From NCBI GenBank assembly GCA_040081395.1, contig JBEBGN010000001.1, positions 6,149 through 70,148 on the forward strand: a stretch of DNA of 64,000 nucleotides. The letters run 5' to 3'. Positions within the stretch are counted from its first letter, which is position 1, and every line of letters begins with the position of its first letter. This document shows positions 1 to 6,576 of the stretch, one piece after another. This DNA comes from UBA2982 sp040081395 (lineage in GTDB: Bacteria; Gemmatimonadota; Gemmatimonadetes; Longimicrobiales; Gaopeijiaceae). Both the position numbers and the translations under genes were made by a program. The notes below the pieces were generated by a model, which worked only from the letters and a program-made list of their open reading frames with translations, was not told where the DNA came from and searched no databases.

Positions 1-1287
1 GGACAGGTCGCCGTAGCTTCGCTGCGTCACGTACGCCCACGCGCCACGAAGGGCGTCGTTCGCCACACCTCCGATGACTCTCGCGACCGCGTGGGTCGCA
101 CCCGCCTCAGTGACCTCGACCGTGGCGAGCGCAGCCGCGCGATCCGGGGAAGCACCGAGTGGATGAACCGCGAGGCGCGTGCCCGGGTTCAGTCCGATCA
201 GCGTACCGCCCGCGAGTGTCACACGTCCCGTGGCCGCCGAGTCCACGACCACGTAGGGTAGCTGCTGCGTGAGCCGATTCGAGAAGAGCGCGACGTCCGC
301 ATCACCCTCCATCTGCGGAGTCTGGTTGCTCACCTTCCCGACCAAGCTGCGGCTGATCGACGCAAAGAGCGCGCGATTCGTGGTGCCGGGACCCGCCTCG
401 GCGAGCGCTCGTGCGAGGGCGTAGCTCAGCGAGCCGACTGGCGTCCTGCCGTCCACATCCTTGACCTCCTTCGCCATCTGGCGGGGGCTCGCTGCGCTGA
501 AGACCACGAAGGGCGCGAGTCCGGCATCTCCCCCTCGCGTGGTCGGCGACGGTCCGATCTCGATGCCGGTGCCGCGCTCGTCGTCCCCGCCGCCCCGGGT
601 CCCCACGGTGACCTGTCCGAGCCGGAAGCCCGGAGGCCCCAGCGGATCCACCTCGCCACGGACTACCGCTTCGCTCCGGGTCGCGGTTCCCGAGTAGCAG
701 GCGTCGATGAAGACGGTCACATTCCCCGTGCGCCCCGCGCGCGTGCGCACCTCGGCGATGTACTCACCCAGCTGGTCGTCACGGAAGTGCAGCGAGCCAT
801 CGTATCCCTCGTAGAACTCGGCGGGCGCGCCATACGGGACGAGCACCTCGTCGAGCCCGTCGATCTCTTCGTCTCGATCGGGGTCGTCGTTCGTGATCCG
901 GTGCCCGTGCCCCGAGTAGTGGATGACCACCACGTCACCTCGCTCGGTCTCGCGCACGAGGCGTTGGAGGGCCGCGTCGATGCCGCCCGGCGTGGCCTCC
1001 GCATCGGCCAGGACGCGGATGTCGCGGTCGAGGAAGCCCTGCCGCTCCAGCGCGCCCCGCACCAGCACGACGTCGTTGGCCGAACTGAGATCGCGGTAGC
1101 CGCGGAGCGTCCCACCGGTCACGGGGTTCGTCGGCGGCGTACCGTACTCGCCAATCGCGATGATGAGGGCCCGCTTGGTTCCCTCCTGTGCGGAAACCGT
1201 CGCCGACAGGAGCGCACCCCCTAAGCAAAGCACACCCGACACGCGCAGGAGCACGACGAGTGGGCTACGCCGCAACCGCTTCCACAT
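1..1287 (-). CDS. Exported caspase-like (C14) protease, 3' end cut by window edge
   Basis: The reading frame is open from an ATG at 1287 to the window edge, so the C-terminus is missing. Residues 1-33 form a signal peptide ending at VSAQ, placing the protein in the periplasm or outside. The caspase-fold dyad is visible: HYSGHGH with the catalytic His near residue 127, and FIDACYSG with the nucleophile Cys near 197. The acidic stretch between them (NDDPDRDEEIDGLDE) is typical of bacterial orthocaspases, which often need calcium and cleave after Arg or Lys. About 230 residues after the Cys have no domain I recognise. Substrate unknown. A second exported caspase lies at 29364-30266. The gene is divergent from the peroxiredoxin at 1469. 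Confidence 0.85.
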   Translation of the reverse strand, partial: MWKRLRRSPLVVLLRVSGVLCLGGALLSATVSAQEGTKRALIIAIGEYGTPPTNPVTGGTLRGYRDLSSANDVVLVRGALERQGFLDRDIRVLADAEATPGGIDAALQRLVRETERGDVVVIHYSGHGHRITNDDPDRDEEIDGLDEVLVPYGAPAEFYEGYDGSLHFRDDQLGEYIAEVRTRAGRTGNVTVFIDACYSGTATRSEAVVRGEVDPLGPPGFRLGQVTVGTRGGGDDERGTGIEIGPSPTTRGGDAGLAPFVVFSAASPRQMAKEVKDVDGRTPVGSLSYALARALAEAGPGTTNRALFASISRSLVGKVSNQTPQMEGDADVALFSNRLTQQLPYVVVDSAATGRVTLAGGTLIGLNPGTRLAVHPLGASPDRAAALATVEVTEAGATHAVARVIGGVANDALRGAWAYVTQRSYGDLS

Positions 1288-1468
1288 GAACAGCTTGGGG
1301 GCTTCGAGGGGGGCCAGAGCGGTAGATGTAAGGGTGGCTGAGCACGAACGCAAATCGACCTTCCCGCGAACCGGGATCGGGGCGTGTGACACCCCGCGTC
1401 CTGGCACGTTCCGCAGGTTCCATCGACATTGTGGGTGACAGCATTCGTTCTCCCACGGAGACTCACCC

Positions 1469-2044
1469 ATGAAGAAAGCGATCTGCCTCGCCCTCCTGGC
1501 GGGAGCGTTCGCGATGGGCGCGCCGAGCTACGGCAGCGCTCAGGGTCTGCTCGCGGTGGGCGAGATGGCTCCCGACTTCGAGTTGCCCGGCGCGACTCGG
1601 TACGGTGCCCTCGCCAACCCGGTGCGCCTGAGCGACTACCGCGGTGAAACGGTGGTCCTCGCGTTCTTCTTCCGCGTCAGGACCCCTGGCTGAACAGTCC
1701 AAATGACGGCGTACCGTGATCAGTACGCGAGCCTTTTCAACGATGGACAGAACGTCGTGGTGTTGGGTATTTCGAACGATTCGCAGGAAGAACTGAGGGC
1801 CTGGCTAAAGGACGCAGACTTTCCGTTCGTGTTCGCCAGCGATGCGGCGAACAACGGCGCTACCTACACGCGCTTCGGTGGCGCACTGCGCCCGAACAAC
1901 ATGGTGGACAGCCGCGCGGTGATCGTGGTGGGGCCGGACGGTCGTATCGCCGGCGTGATCCCACAGTTCAACCAGAACGACCCGATGGCGTACGAGCAGC
2001 TGGGTGAGATGGTCGACGCGGTGACGCCCGAGCCTGCGCAGTAG
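1469..2044 (+). CDS. Putative selenocysteine-containing periplasmic peroxiredoxin (TGA = Sec at residue 75)
   Basis: ATG at 1469 (GGAG 8 nt upstream) opens a 191-residue frame interrupted only by TGA at 1691-1693 and ending at TAG 2042-2044. Residues 1-25 are a signal peptide ending GSAQ. The rest matches AhpC/TSA-Bcp peroxiredoxins: APDFELPG, GETVVLAFF, then RTPG-(TGA)-TVQMTAYRDQY, VVVLGISNDS, FPFVFASD and VIVVGPDGR. In this family the residue between TPG and T is the peroxidatic Cys, so the TGA sits exactly on the catalytic codon. The mature protein has no Cys, so there is no resolving Cys either. Both sides stay in one frame, which argues against decay. The alternative is a nonsense mutant or a sequencing error. 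Activity would be reduction of peroxides in the periplasm. Bacterial selenoprotein peroxiredoxins are known; this assignment is inference from the sequence. Confidence 0.82.
1709..1728 (+). promoter_or_regulatory. Candidate bacterial SECIS hairpin downstream of the TGA at 1691
   Basis: GCGTAC (1709-1714) pairs perfectly with GTACGC (1723-1728) around the 8-nt loop CGTGATCA. The loop starts 21 nt after the TGA and has G as its second base. Known bSECIS elements lie within about 40 nt of the UGA, have a short upper stem and carry a G in the first two loop positions, so geometry and loop agree. A competing hairpin ACGG-CGTA-CCGT (1706-1717) also exists. Folding energy was not computed. Confidence 0.55.
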
Positions 2045-2075
2045 GTCAGCTGACGCCACCAAGTAGCAAGTAGAA

Positions 2076-2105
2076 GGGCCCGGCGCGGAGATCCGCGCCG
2101 GGCCC
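2076..2105. terminator. Hairpin between convergent peroxiredoxin and thioredoxin genes
   Basis: A perfect inverted repeat: GGGCCCGGCGCGGA at 2076-2089 and its complement at 2092-2105. It lies 32 nt after the peroxiredoxin stop and 25 nt before the thioredoxin stop codon. There is no clean T tract on either strand (TTCTACTTG follows on the minus strand), so it may act as a bidirectional structural terminator or a 3'-end protector. Confidence 0.55.
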
Positions 2106-2130
2106 TCGTGCATTCGGGACCGTGGTTGCG

Positions 2131-2646
2131 TCAGCTGCCCACCAGTCGCGCCGCCGCGCCCACGAGGTCCTGCTCGGCGCCCACACCGGTGTAGGCCACC
2201 CTACCCTGCGCATCGAGCATGACGACGATGGAGGTCGTGGTGGCGTTGTAGGCACGCACGGCCGCGCCCCGGTCGTCCCATAGCACGGTGTACCCGGGAT
2301 CGTGCTCCTCCAGGTGTCGCTGAACCCGCCGAACCGTCTGCGCCACGCCGACCGCGACCGCGACGACGTTGATCTGCTGGCCGTGCTGCGCCTGGATGCG
2401 GTCCAGCTGCGGCTGGAGCGCCTCGCAGATCTCGCACCAGGTGGCCCAAAACTCGATGATGGCCGGCTTGCCACGAGTGAAATCGATGAGGTCGACCGCA
2501 TTCCCCTCCAAATCCTCGAGCGCCGCGCCCGGACCCACCGTGCCGATGGGCAGGGAGACGGAGCCTTCACCCGCCGCCTGTGCGTGCACGGCCAGCGGGA
2601 GGGCGAGGAAAAGGGCCAAAGCGATGCGGAAGGGCTTTGCGCGCAT
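2131..2646 (-). CDS. Periplasmic TlpA-like thioredoxin
   Basis: A 171-residue protein with a signal peptide ending VHAQ (residues 1-23) and the redox motif FWATWCEIC, with active cysteines near 71 and 74. The overall pattern (GKPAIIEFWATWC, then VVAVAVG, then TTTSIVVMLDAQGRV) is that of TlpA/ResA-type thiol-disulfide oxidoreductases working in the periplasm. The ATG at 2646 is preferred over a GTG two codons upstream because GAGG sits 5 nt before it. It lies 7 nt downstream of the CcdA-like gene on the same strand, so CcdA probably supplies its electrons from cytoplasmic thioredoxin. The adjacent Sec-peroxiredoxin is a plausible client (inference). Confidence 0.88.
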   Translation of the reverse strand: MRAKPFRIALALFLALPLAVHAQAAGEGSVSLPIGTVGPGAALEDLEGNAVDLIDFTRGKPAIIEFWATWCEICEALQPQLDRIQAQHGQQINVVAVAVGVAQTVRRVQRHLEEHDPGYTVLWDDRGAAVRAYNATTTSIVVMLDAQGRVAYTGVGAEQDLVGAAARLVGS

Positions 2647-2653
2647 GGTCACC

Positions 2654-3385
2654 TCAGAGGTTGTAACCGGCAGACACGAAGTAATACTCCGCCATGCCGA
2701 ACATGATCAATGCCGCGATCCGCTTCACCCACACCATCCAGACACCCGACCGCGGCAGGAGCGCCAGGGTGCCCGAGAAAAGGCCGACCGCGATGAGGAG
2801 GGCGGTCATGCCCAAGGAAAACACGAACAGGTAGACGAACCCCATCAGGCCGGCACCCGTGGTGGCGACCCATGTGAGCACCACGGCGAACGCGGGCGCG
2901 CCGCAGGGCGCCGCCACGACACCCGACATCGCACCCATCAGGAAGACCGCTCCGTAGGAGCCGCCTTCCGTCTGCGCCGCGCGCTGAAGCAGCTTACGCG
3001 GTACCGGCACGGGGATCACGTCCAGCATGGCGAGCGCGAAGAGCACGAGCAGGTTGCCGATCGCGAGCAGGGCCCAGGGGCTCGCGCTCACGGTGCCGAA
3101 GAGCTGACCGCTCACACCCGCGATGGCTCCGAGTAGCGCGTACAGCGTCGCCAATCCCACCGCGTAGGTCAGTGTGAGCCCGATCGTGCGCGACTTGGGC
3201 TGATCCTCACGCGCGGTGCCCGCGATCACCGCGCTGGTGATCGGGATCATCGGGTACACGCACGGAGTCAGGCTGGTGAGCACACCCGCGCCGAACATCG
3301 CGCCGAGCGCGAGCAGGGGGCTGGAGGCCAGCGCCTCTGAGAGGCCGCCGGGTGGCTCGATCTGGAGGAGGGCGATGGGGGTCAC
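2654..3385 (-). CDS. CcdA/DsbD-type membrane thiol-electron transporter
   Basis: About 243 residues, nearly all hydrophobic, with six predicted membrane segments. Two conserved cysteine motifs of the CcdA/DsbD-beta family are present: TPCVYPMIPIT (Cys near 42) and AAPCGAPAF (Cys near 161), which shuttle electrons across the inner membrane. The start is uncertain. A GTG at 3385 is chosen because the frame upstream (open to 3619) overlaps the divergent DUF502 gene and lacks family character; no good Shine-Dalgarno is seen. It is transcribed into the TlpA-like thioredoxin 7 nt downstream, forming a two-gene reductant-export operon. Confidence 0.85.
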   Translation of the reverse strand: MTPIALLQIEPPGGLSEALASSPLLALGAMFGAGVLTSLTPCVYPMIPITSAVIAGTAREDQPKSRTIGLTLTYAVGLATLYALLGAIAGVSGQLFGTVSASPWALLAIGNLLVLFALAMLDVIPVPVPRKLLQRAAQTEGGSYGAVFLMGAMSGVVAAPCGAPAFAVVLTWVATTGAGLMGFVYLFVFSLGMTALLIAVGLFSGTLALLPRSGVWMVWVKRIAALIMFGMAEYYFVSAGYNL

Positions 3386-3453
3386 AGCCGAATAAGGTGA
3401 TGCGAGCAGCCTCGCCGGTCCAACGCACGGCCCACCCGGAACGCGGCCTCGGG

Positions 3454-3459
3454 TATATT
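3454..3459 (+). promoter_or_regulatory. Putative -10 (TATATT) for the DUF502 gene
   Basis: TATATT sits 38 nt before the chosen ATG at 3498. No recognisable -35 lies 17 nt upstream, so the call is weak. The same hexamer recurs at 19288 in front of another gene. Confidence 0.3.
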
Positions 3460-3497
3460 CGTTGCCCCTCTCCGCCCTACTGGTCACGCACCCGTCG

Positions 3498-4166
3498 ATG
3501 GAACTCCCCGGCACTCGTACGCGCCCTTGGCGCCTGAAAGCCCGCATGGCCTCGGGCCTCGTGGTGCTGATCCCCTTGGTCGTCACCATCGCGGTGATCC
3601 GGTTCGTCTTCAACTTCACGTCCGGGATCCTGCTCCCGTTCCTCGACCCCGCGCTCGCAACCTGGCCGGCGGCGGCGCGAGCCGCGCTCTCGCTCGCGAT
3701 CCTGTTGGTCGTGATCTACGTGCTCGGCGAGATCGCAGCCCAGGCCGTCGGGCGCCGCCTGCTCGCGCTCGGCGAGGCGATCGTGCTCAAGGTGCCCTTC
3801 GTGAAGGTGGTCTACTCGGCTTCCAAGCAGGTGGTGGGCACCTTCCAGGGAAGCAAGTCCCAGGCGTTCAAGTCGGTTGTCTTCGTCGAGTTTCCCCATC
3901 CCGGCACCCGCTCCATCGGATTCGTCACCTCCCGCATGCAGCGTGAAGACGGAAGCGACTGGCACCTGGTCTTCGTCCCCACCACCCCGAACCCCACGAC
4001 GGGCTTTCTCCAGTTCGTCCCGGTGGACCGCGTGGTACCGGCGAATATGAGCGTCGAGGACGGCGTGAAGTTGGTGATGTCGCTCGGCGTGCTCACTCCG
4101 GATCAGTGGAACACGGCACCCGCAGCGCCCGTAGGGGAGTCCAAGACCTCGCCCGCACGGCCCTGA
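3498..4166 (+). CDS. DUF502 family membrane protein
   Basis: A 222-residue protein with two hydrophobic segments near the N-terminus (GLVVLIPLVVTIAVI and LSLAILLVVIYVLGEIAA), then a soluble domain with the DUF502 signatures VPFVKVVYSASKQVV, VVFVEFPHPG and FVPTTPNPTTGF. DUF502 proteins are conserved inner-membrane proteins of unknown biochemical role. The ATG at 3498 is chosen; an in-frame TTG at 3462 is possible. It is followed 10 nt later by the M50-type gene, so the two probably form an operon. Confidence 0.85.
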   Translation: MELPGTRTRPWRLKARMASGLVVLIPLVVTIAVIRFVFNFTSGILLPFLDPALATWPAAARAALSLAILLVVIYVLGEIAAQAVGRRLLALGEAIVLKVPFVKVVYSASKQVVGTFQGSKSQAFKSVVFVEFPHPGTRSIGFVTSRMQREDGSDWHLVFVPTTPNPTTGFLQFVPVDRVVPANMSVEDGVKLVMSLGVLTPDQWNTAPAAPVGESKTSPARP

Positions 4167-4176
4167 CGCAGCGCTC

Positions 4177-4848
4177 ATGACGAAACGCTCGAAAAGAAAG
4201 GCCCGCTTCGTCGCGGGCTTCACGCTCTTCTTCGCCGCACTCTGGTTCCTGTGGGAGACGCCCATCGTCTATCCACTGAAGATCTTCGTGGTGCTCCTCC
4301 ATGAGGTCAGTCACGCCATGGTCGCGGTCGCGACCGGGGGCTCGATCGAGCGCATCACCCTCGACCCGATGCAGGGCGGCGCCTGCCACTGCCCCGGTGG
4401 CAACGCATTCCTGACGCTCAGCGCGGGATACCTGGGAAGCCTCGTATGGGGCGGGTTGATGCTTTCGGCCGCGCGAAGCAACCGCATCAAGGCGGAGTGG
4501 GTGAACAGTCTCATTGGCGCACTCGTCATTGGGCTCACACTCCTCTATGTGCGCAACGGCTTCGGCTTCGCGTTCGGCATTCTCTTCGGACTCGCCCTGC
4601 TGGCGGTGTCGCGCAAGCTCGGCGACGGCGTGAACCGTCCCCTGCTTCTCACCTTGGGGCTGACGAGCGCGCTCTACGCGATCCTCGACATCAAGAGCGA
4701 CGTGCTCGATAGGCCCGAGGTCCGCTCCGACGCATTCATGCTCGCAGAGATCACCGGCGTGCCGACGGTTGTGTGGGGCGTGATCTGGATCGGCGCGGCG
4801 CTCGCTTTCTCCTTCTGGTTGCTTCGCCGGGCCTACCGGGACGCCTGA
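4177..4848 (+). CDS. M50B-like integral membrane metalloprotease-family protein
   Basis: A 223-residue polytopic membrane protein with HEVSHA at residues 42-47, the HExxH zinc motif of M50-type peptidases, set in the first long hydrophobic stretch. Downstream segments (GYLGSLVWGGLML, LIGALVIGLTLLYV, FAFGILFGLALLAV, VWGVIWIGAALAFSFWLL) fit the M50B-like family. That family is predicted to cut within membranes but is mostly uncharacterised. A second metal ligand (Asp or Asn) in a later segment is not obvious, so activity is uncertain. It lies 10 nt after the DUF502 gene. Confidence 0.75.
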   Translation: MTKRSKRKARFVAGFTLFFAALWFLWETPIVYPLKIFVVLLHEVSHAMVAVATGGSIERITLDPMQGGACHCPGGNAFLTLSAGYLGSLVWGGLMLSAARSNRIKAEWVNSLIGALVIGLTLLYVRNGFGFAFGILFGLALLAVSRKLGDGVNRPLLLTLGLTSALYAILDIKSDVLDRPEVRSDAFMLAEITGVPTVVWGVIWIGAALAFSFWLLRRAYRDA

Positions 4849-4919
4849 ACTGCGCCACCACTGCCGACAGGGTCTTGGCCCGCGCGCCACACCACCGGCC
4901 GGGCGGCGCAGCGACGGTC

Positions 4920-4948
4920 TTGCACCGGTCCATCGGCCTTTTTATGAT
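4920..4948 (+). promoter_or_regulatory. Strong sigma70-type promoter for the small unit at 4955-5164
   Basis: TTGCAC (4920-4925), a 17-nt spacer, and TATGAT (4943-4948) match the vegetative consensus at 4/6 and 5/6 positions with ideal spacing. The predicted start of transcription is near 4955, giving a leader of about 40 nt before the TTG at 4994. Confidence 0.7.
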
Positions 4949-4993
4949 GGCTTCGTTCCGCCCTCAGTCAGACCTGCAACAGGAGGTGATCCC

Positions 4994-5056
4994 TTGAACA
5001 TCCCGAGTACTCTGTCGAGCCTGGCACGGGCAAGCGATCGCCGGAGCGGCTTCTAA
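4994..5056 (+). CDS. Candidate 20-residue small protein with a near-maximal Shine-Dalgarno
   Basis: TTG at 4994 opens a 20-codon frame (starts MNIPSTLSSLARAS, ends RRSGF) closed by TAA at 5054. Just upstream, AGGAGGTGATCC (4981-4992) is a 12-nt perfect complement of the universal 16S rRNA 3' end, with AGGAGG 7 nt before the TTG. The frame has its own promoter (4920-4948) and a strong terminator (5124-5164), giving a transcript of roughly 205-210 nt. I recognise no family. It could instead be a regulatory RNA in which the ribosome-binding site is the active part. A 17-codon frame ending in the Shine-Dalgarno region (ATG 4943) starts inside the -10 and is unlikely to be translated. Confidence 0.45.
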   Translation: MNIPSTLSSLARASDRRSGF

Positions 5057-5123
5057 AGCCGAACCGCCTGAAGTAGTCGCTGTTCGCGCCGTACCCGGCC
5101 ATCGCGCTGGGCTGCGACAGTGC

Positions 5124-5164
5124 CGACGCCACCGGGAGTTCAGTCCGGTGGCGTCGCTTTTTTT
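5124..5164 (+). terminator. Rho-independent terminator
   Basis: A 12-bp perfect stem (CGACGCCACCGG at 5124-5135 with 5145-5156), a 9-nt loop, then a run of seven T starting at 5158. It ends the small transcription unit that begins near 4955. The stretch from 4849 to 4919 upstream of that unit shows nothing else recognisable. Confidence 0.9.
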
Positions 5165-5176
5165 GGGGGCCCGGCG

Positions 5177-5758
5177 TCAACCGAACCAGGGCGGCGCGTT
5201 GCCTGGCTTCCATTTGATGTTGCAGCCGACGCTCGGCATTTGGCTCGCGATGGGTTCACGACCGTCCAGAACCGCGTCGCAAGCTGCGCGCAGGTCGGTC
5301 CCACTCACGGGCGCGTCCAGTGATGGCCGACTCGAGTCGAACTGGCCGCGGTAGACCAACTCGCGCCGCTGGTCGTAGAGGAAGAAGTCGGGAGTGCACG
5401 CCGCGCTGAACGCTTTCGCGACCTCTTGGGACTCGTCGTAGAGATACGGGAACGGGTAACCGCGCAAAACAACCTCGTCGATCATCTTCGCGGGACTGTC
5501 GTCCGGGTAGCTCGCCACGTCGTTGGCATTGATACCGACGATCGCCAATCCCTTCGCACCGTACTCACGGCCGAAGCGCGCCAGCTCGTCCGCGATGTGT
5601 TTCACGAAGGGACAGTGGTTGGAGAGGAAGATGACGAGCAGCGCGGGCGCCTCTGCGAGATCGGCCCCGGAGACCGTTCGCCCGGTCGCCGGCTCGGGCA
5701 ACGAGAAGTCGGGAGCCGGCGTGCCGAGGGGGACCATCGTCGACGGGACGCGAACCAT
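5177..5758 (-). CDS. Redoxin/thioredoxin-fold protein (AhpC/TSA-like)
   Basis: 193 residues with APDFSLPEP near the N-terminus and LLVIFLSNHCPFVKHI, where Cys 49 is the likely redox residue. The NHCPFV motif marks a cytosolic thioredoxin-fold subfamily usually annotated as redoxin-domain or thioredoxin family protein. IVGINANDVASYPDDSP and TPDFFLYD are further family signatures. No signal peptide is seen. The ATG at 5758 is favoured by AAGGAG 7 nt upstream. The gene is divergent from the TetR gene, and the 155-nt gap may carry promoters for both. Confidence 0.85.
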   Translation of the reverse strand: MVRVPSTMVPLGTPAPDFSLPEPATGRTVSGADLAEAPALLVIFLSNHCPFVKHIADELARFGREYGAKGLAIVGINANDVASYPDDSPAKMIDEVVLRGYPFPYLYDESQEVAKAFSAACTPDFFLYDQRRELVYRGQFDSSRPSLDAPVSGTDLRAACDAVLDGREPIASQMPSVGCNIKWKPGNAPPWFG

Positions 5759-5901
5759 GCGGGCTCTCCTTGGCTGACTTGCACGTTCCCCAGGGTGCCA
5801 ACGAACCCCGATAGCCGGCGTGAGTGCCGGGCCTTTCCAAGCTCGCCGCGAACGGGCGCCCCAGCTGCCTCCGGCTTGCCGGCGCGGGGGGCAGATGGTA
5901 T

Positions 5902-5917
5902 TCATACGAACGTATGA
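5902..5917. promoter_or_regulatory. Palindromic TetR-type operator overlapping the regulator's start codon
   Basis: TCATACG (5902-5908) and CGTATGA (5911-5917) form a perfect 7-bp inverted repeat around AA. The ATG of the TetR gene (5914) lies inside the right arm. This size and position is typical of an autoregulatory TetR site and would control the whole efflux operon downstream. Confidence 0.75.
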
Positions 5918-6576
5918 GTTACACTGGCCCAAAGCCGCAGCGGCAACGCTCGAAGGCAGATCTCGGGGAGGCGACGCGCGCCGACCTGATCGCCGCGGGA
6001 CGTCGCCTGTTCGGGCAACGGGGCTACGACGGAGCGTCGATCCGGGCGATCACCAACCAGGCCGGGGTGAATCTGGGTGCGGTCACCTATCACTTCGGCT
6101 CCAAGCGAGCCCTGTACGCGGCGGTCCTGGAGCAGGGCCTCCGACCCATCGCGTCGCGCGTCCAGTCCGTCGCGAACTCGGAGGGCACCGCCTTGGAGCG
6201 AATCCTGCGCGTGGTCGAGGCCTACTTCGAACACTTCGAGGCTCACCCTGATCTGCCGCACCTACTCTTGCAGGAGGTCGCGGCGGGTAAACAGCCGCCC
6301 CCGGTCGTACTCGACATCCTGAGGAGCGTGAAGGACGCCATCGCGGGCCTCCAACTCGAAGGGGACTTGGATGGGTCCGTGCGCCCGGGTGATCCGGTGC
6401 TGACCGCGCTCAGCGTCGTCTCGCAGCCGATCTACCTCGCCTTGGTGGCTCCCCTTCTCCGGGCCCTCGGCCCCGTAGACCTGTCGTTGCCGCCGACCCG
6501 TCGGGTGGCACTCCAGCACATCCTCGCCTTCGTTCGGGCGGGCCTCACGCCCGCCGGGAATCAACTCACCCCATGA
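5914..6576 (+). CDS. TetR/AcrR-family repressor of the efflux operon
   Basis: 220 residues. An N-terminal TetR helix-turn-helix is seen at about residues 15-70 (GRRLFGQRGYDGASIRAITN, then AGVNLGAVTYHFGSKRALY). The C-terminal half is a ligand-binding domain like that of CecR/YbiH, the regulator of the E. coli ybhGFSR drug-export genes. The same order, regulator then HlyD, ATPase and two permeases, is found here. The start is the ATG inside the palindromic operator. The stop overlaps the next ATG (ATGA), so regulator and pump are co-transcribed and probably autoregulated. Confidence 0.9.
   Translation: MSYTGPKPQRQRSKADLGEATRADLIAAGRRLFGQRGYDGASIRAITNQAGVNLGAVTYHFGSKRALYAAVLEQGLRPIASRVQSVANSEGTALERILRVVEAYFEHFEAHPDLPHLLLQEVAAGKQPPPVVLDILRSVKDAIAGLQLEGDLDGSVRPGDPVLTALSVVSQPIYLALVAPLLRALGPVDLSLPPTRRVALQHILAFVRAGLTPAGNQLTP

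Noticed and set aside
1691..1693. TGA in the peroxiredoxin read as a simple nonsense mutation or frameshift pseudogene
   Set aside because: The flanking sequence stays in one frame with intact family motifs, the TGA falls exactly on the catalytic Cys codon, and a fitting hairpin follows. A random mutation would rarely hit that codon alone.
4943..4997. 17-codon plus-strand frame ending at the strong Shine-Dalgarno
   Set aside because: Its ATG lies inside the -10 hexamer, upstream of the predicted start of transcription.
4920..5164. selC (tRNA-Sec) or tmRNA in the small unit
   Set aside because: No acceptor-stem pairing, T-loop GGTTCRA sequence or CCA end is present.
4968..5213. 81-residue minus-strand frame across the small transcription unit
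   Set aside because: It runs through the terminator stem and the Shine-Dalgarno complement, has no domain and no Shine-Dalgarno of its own.
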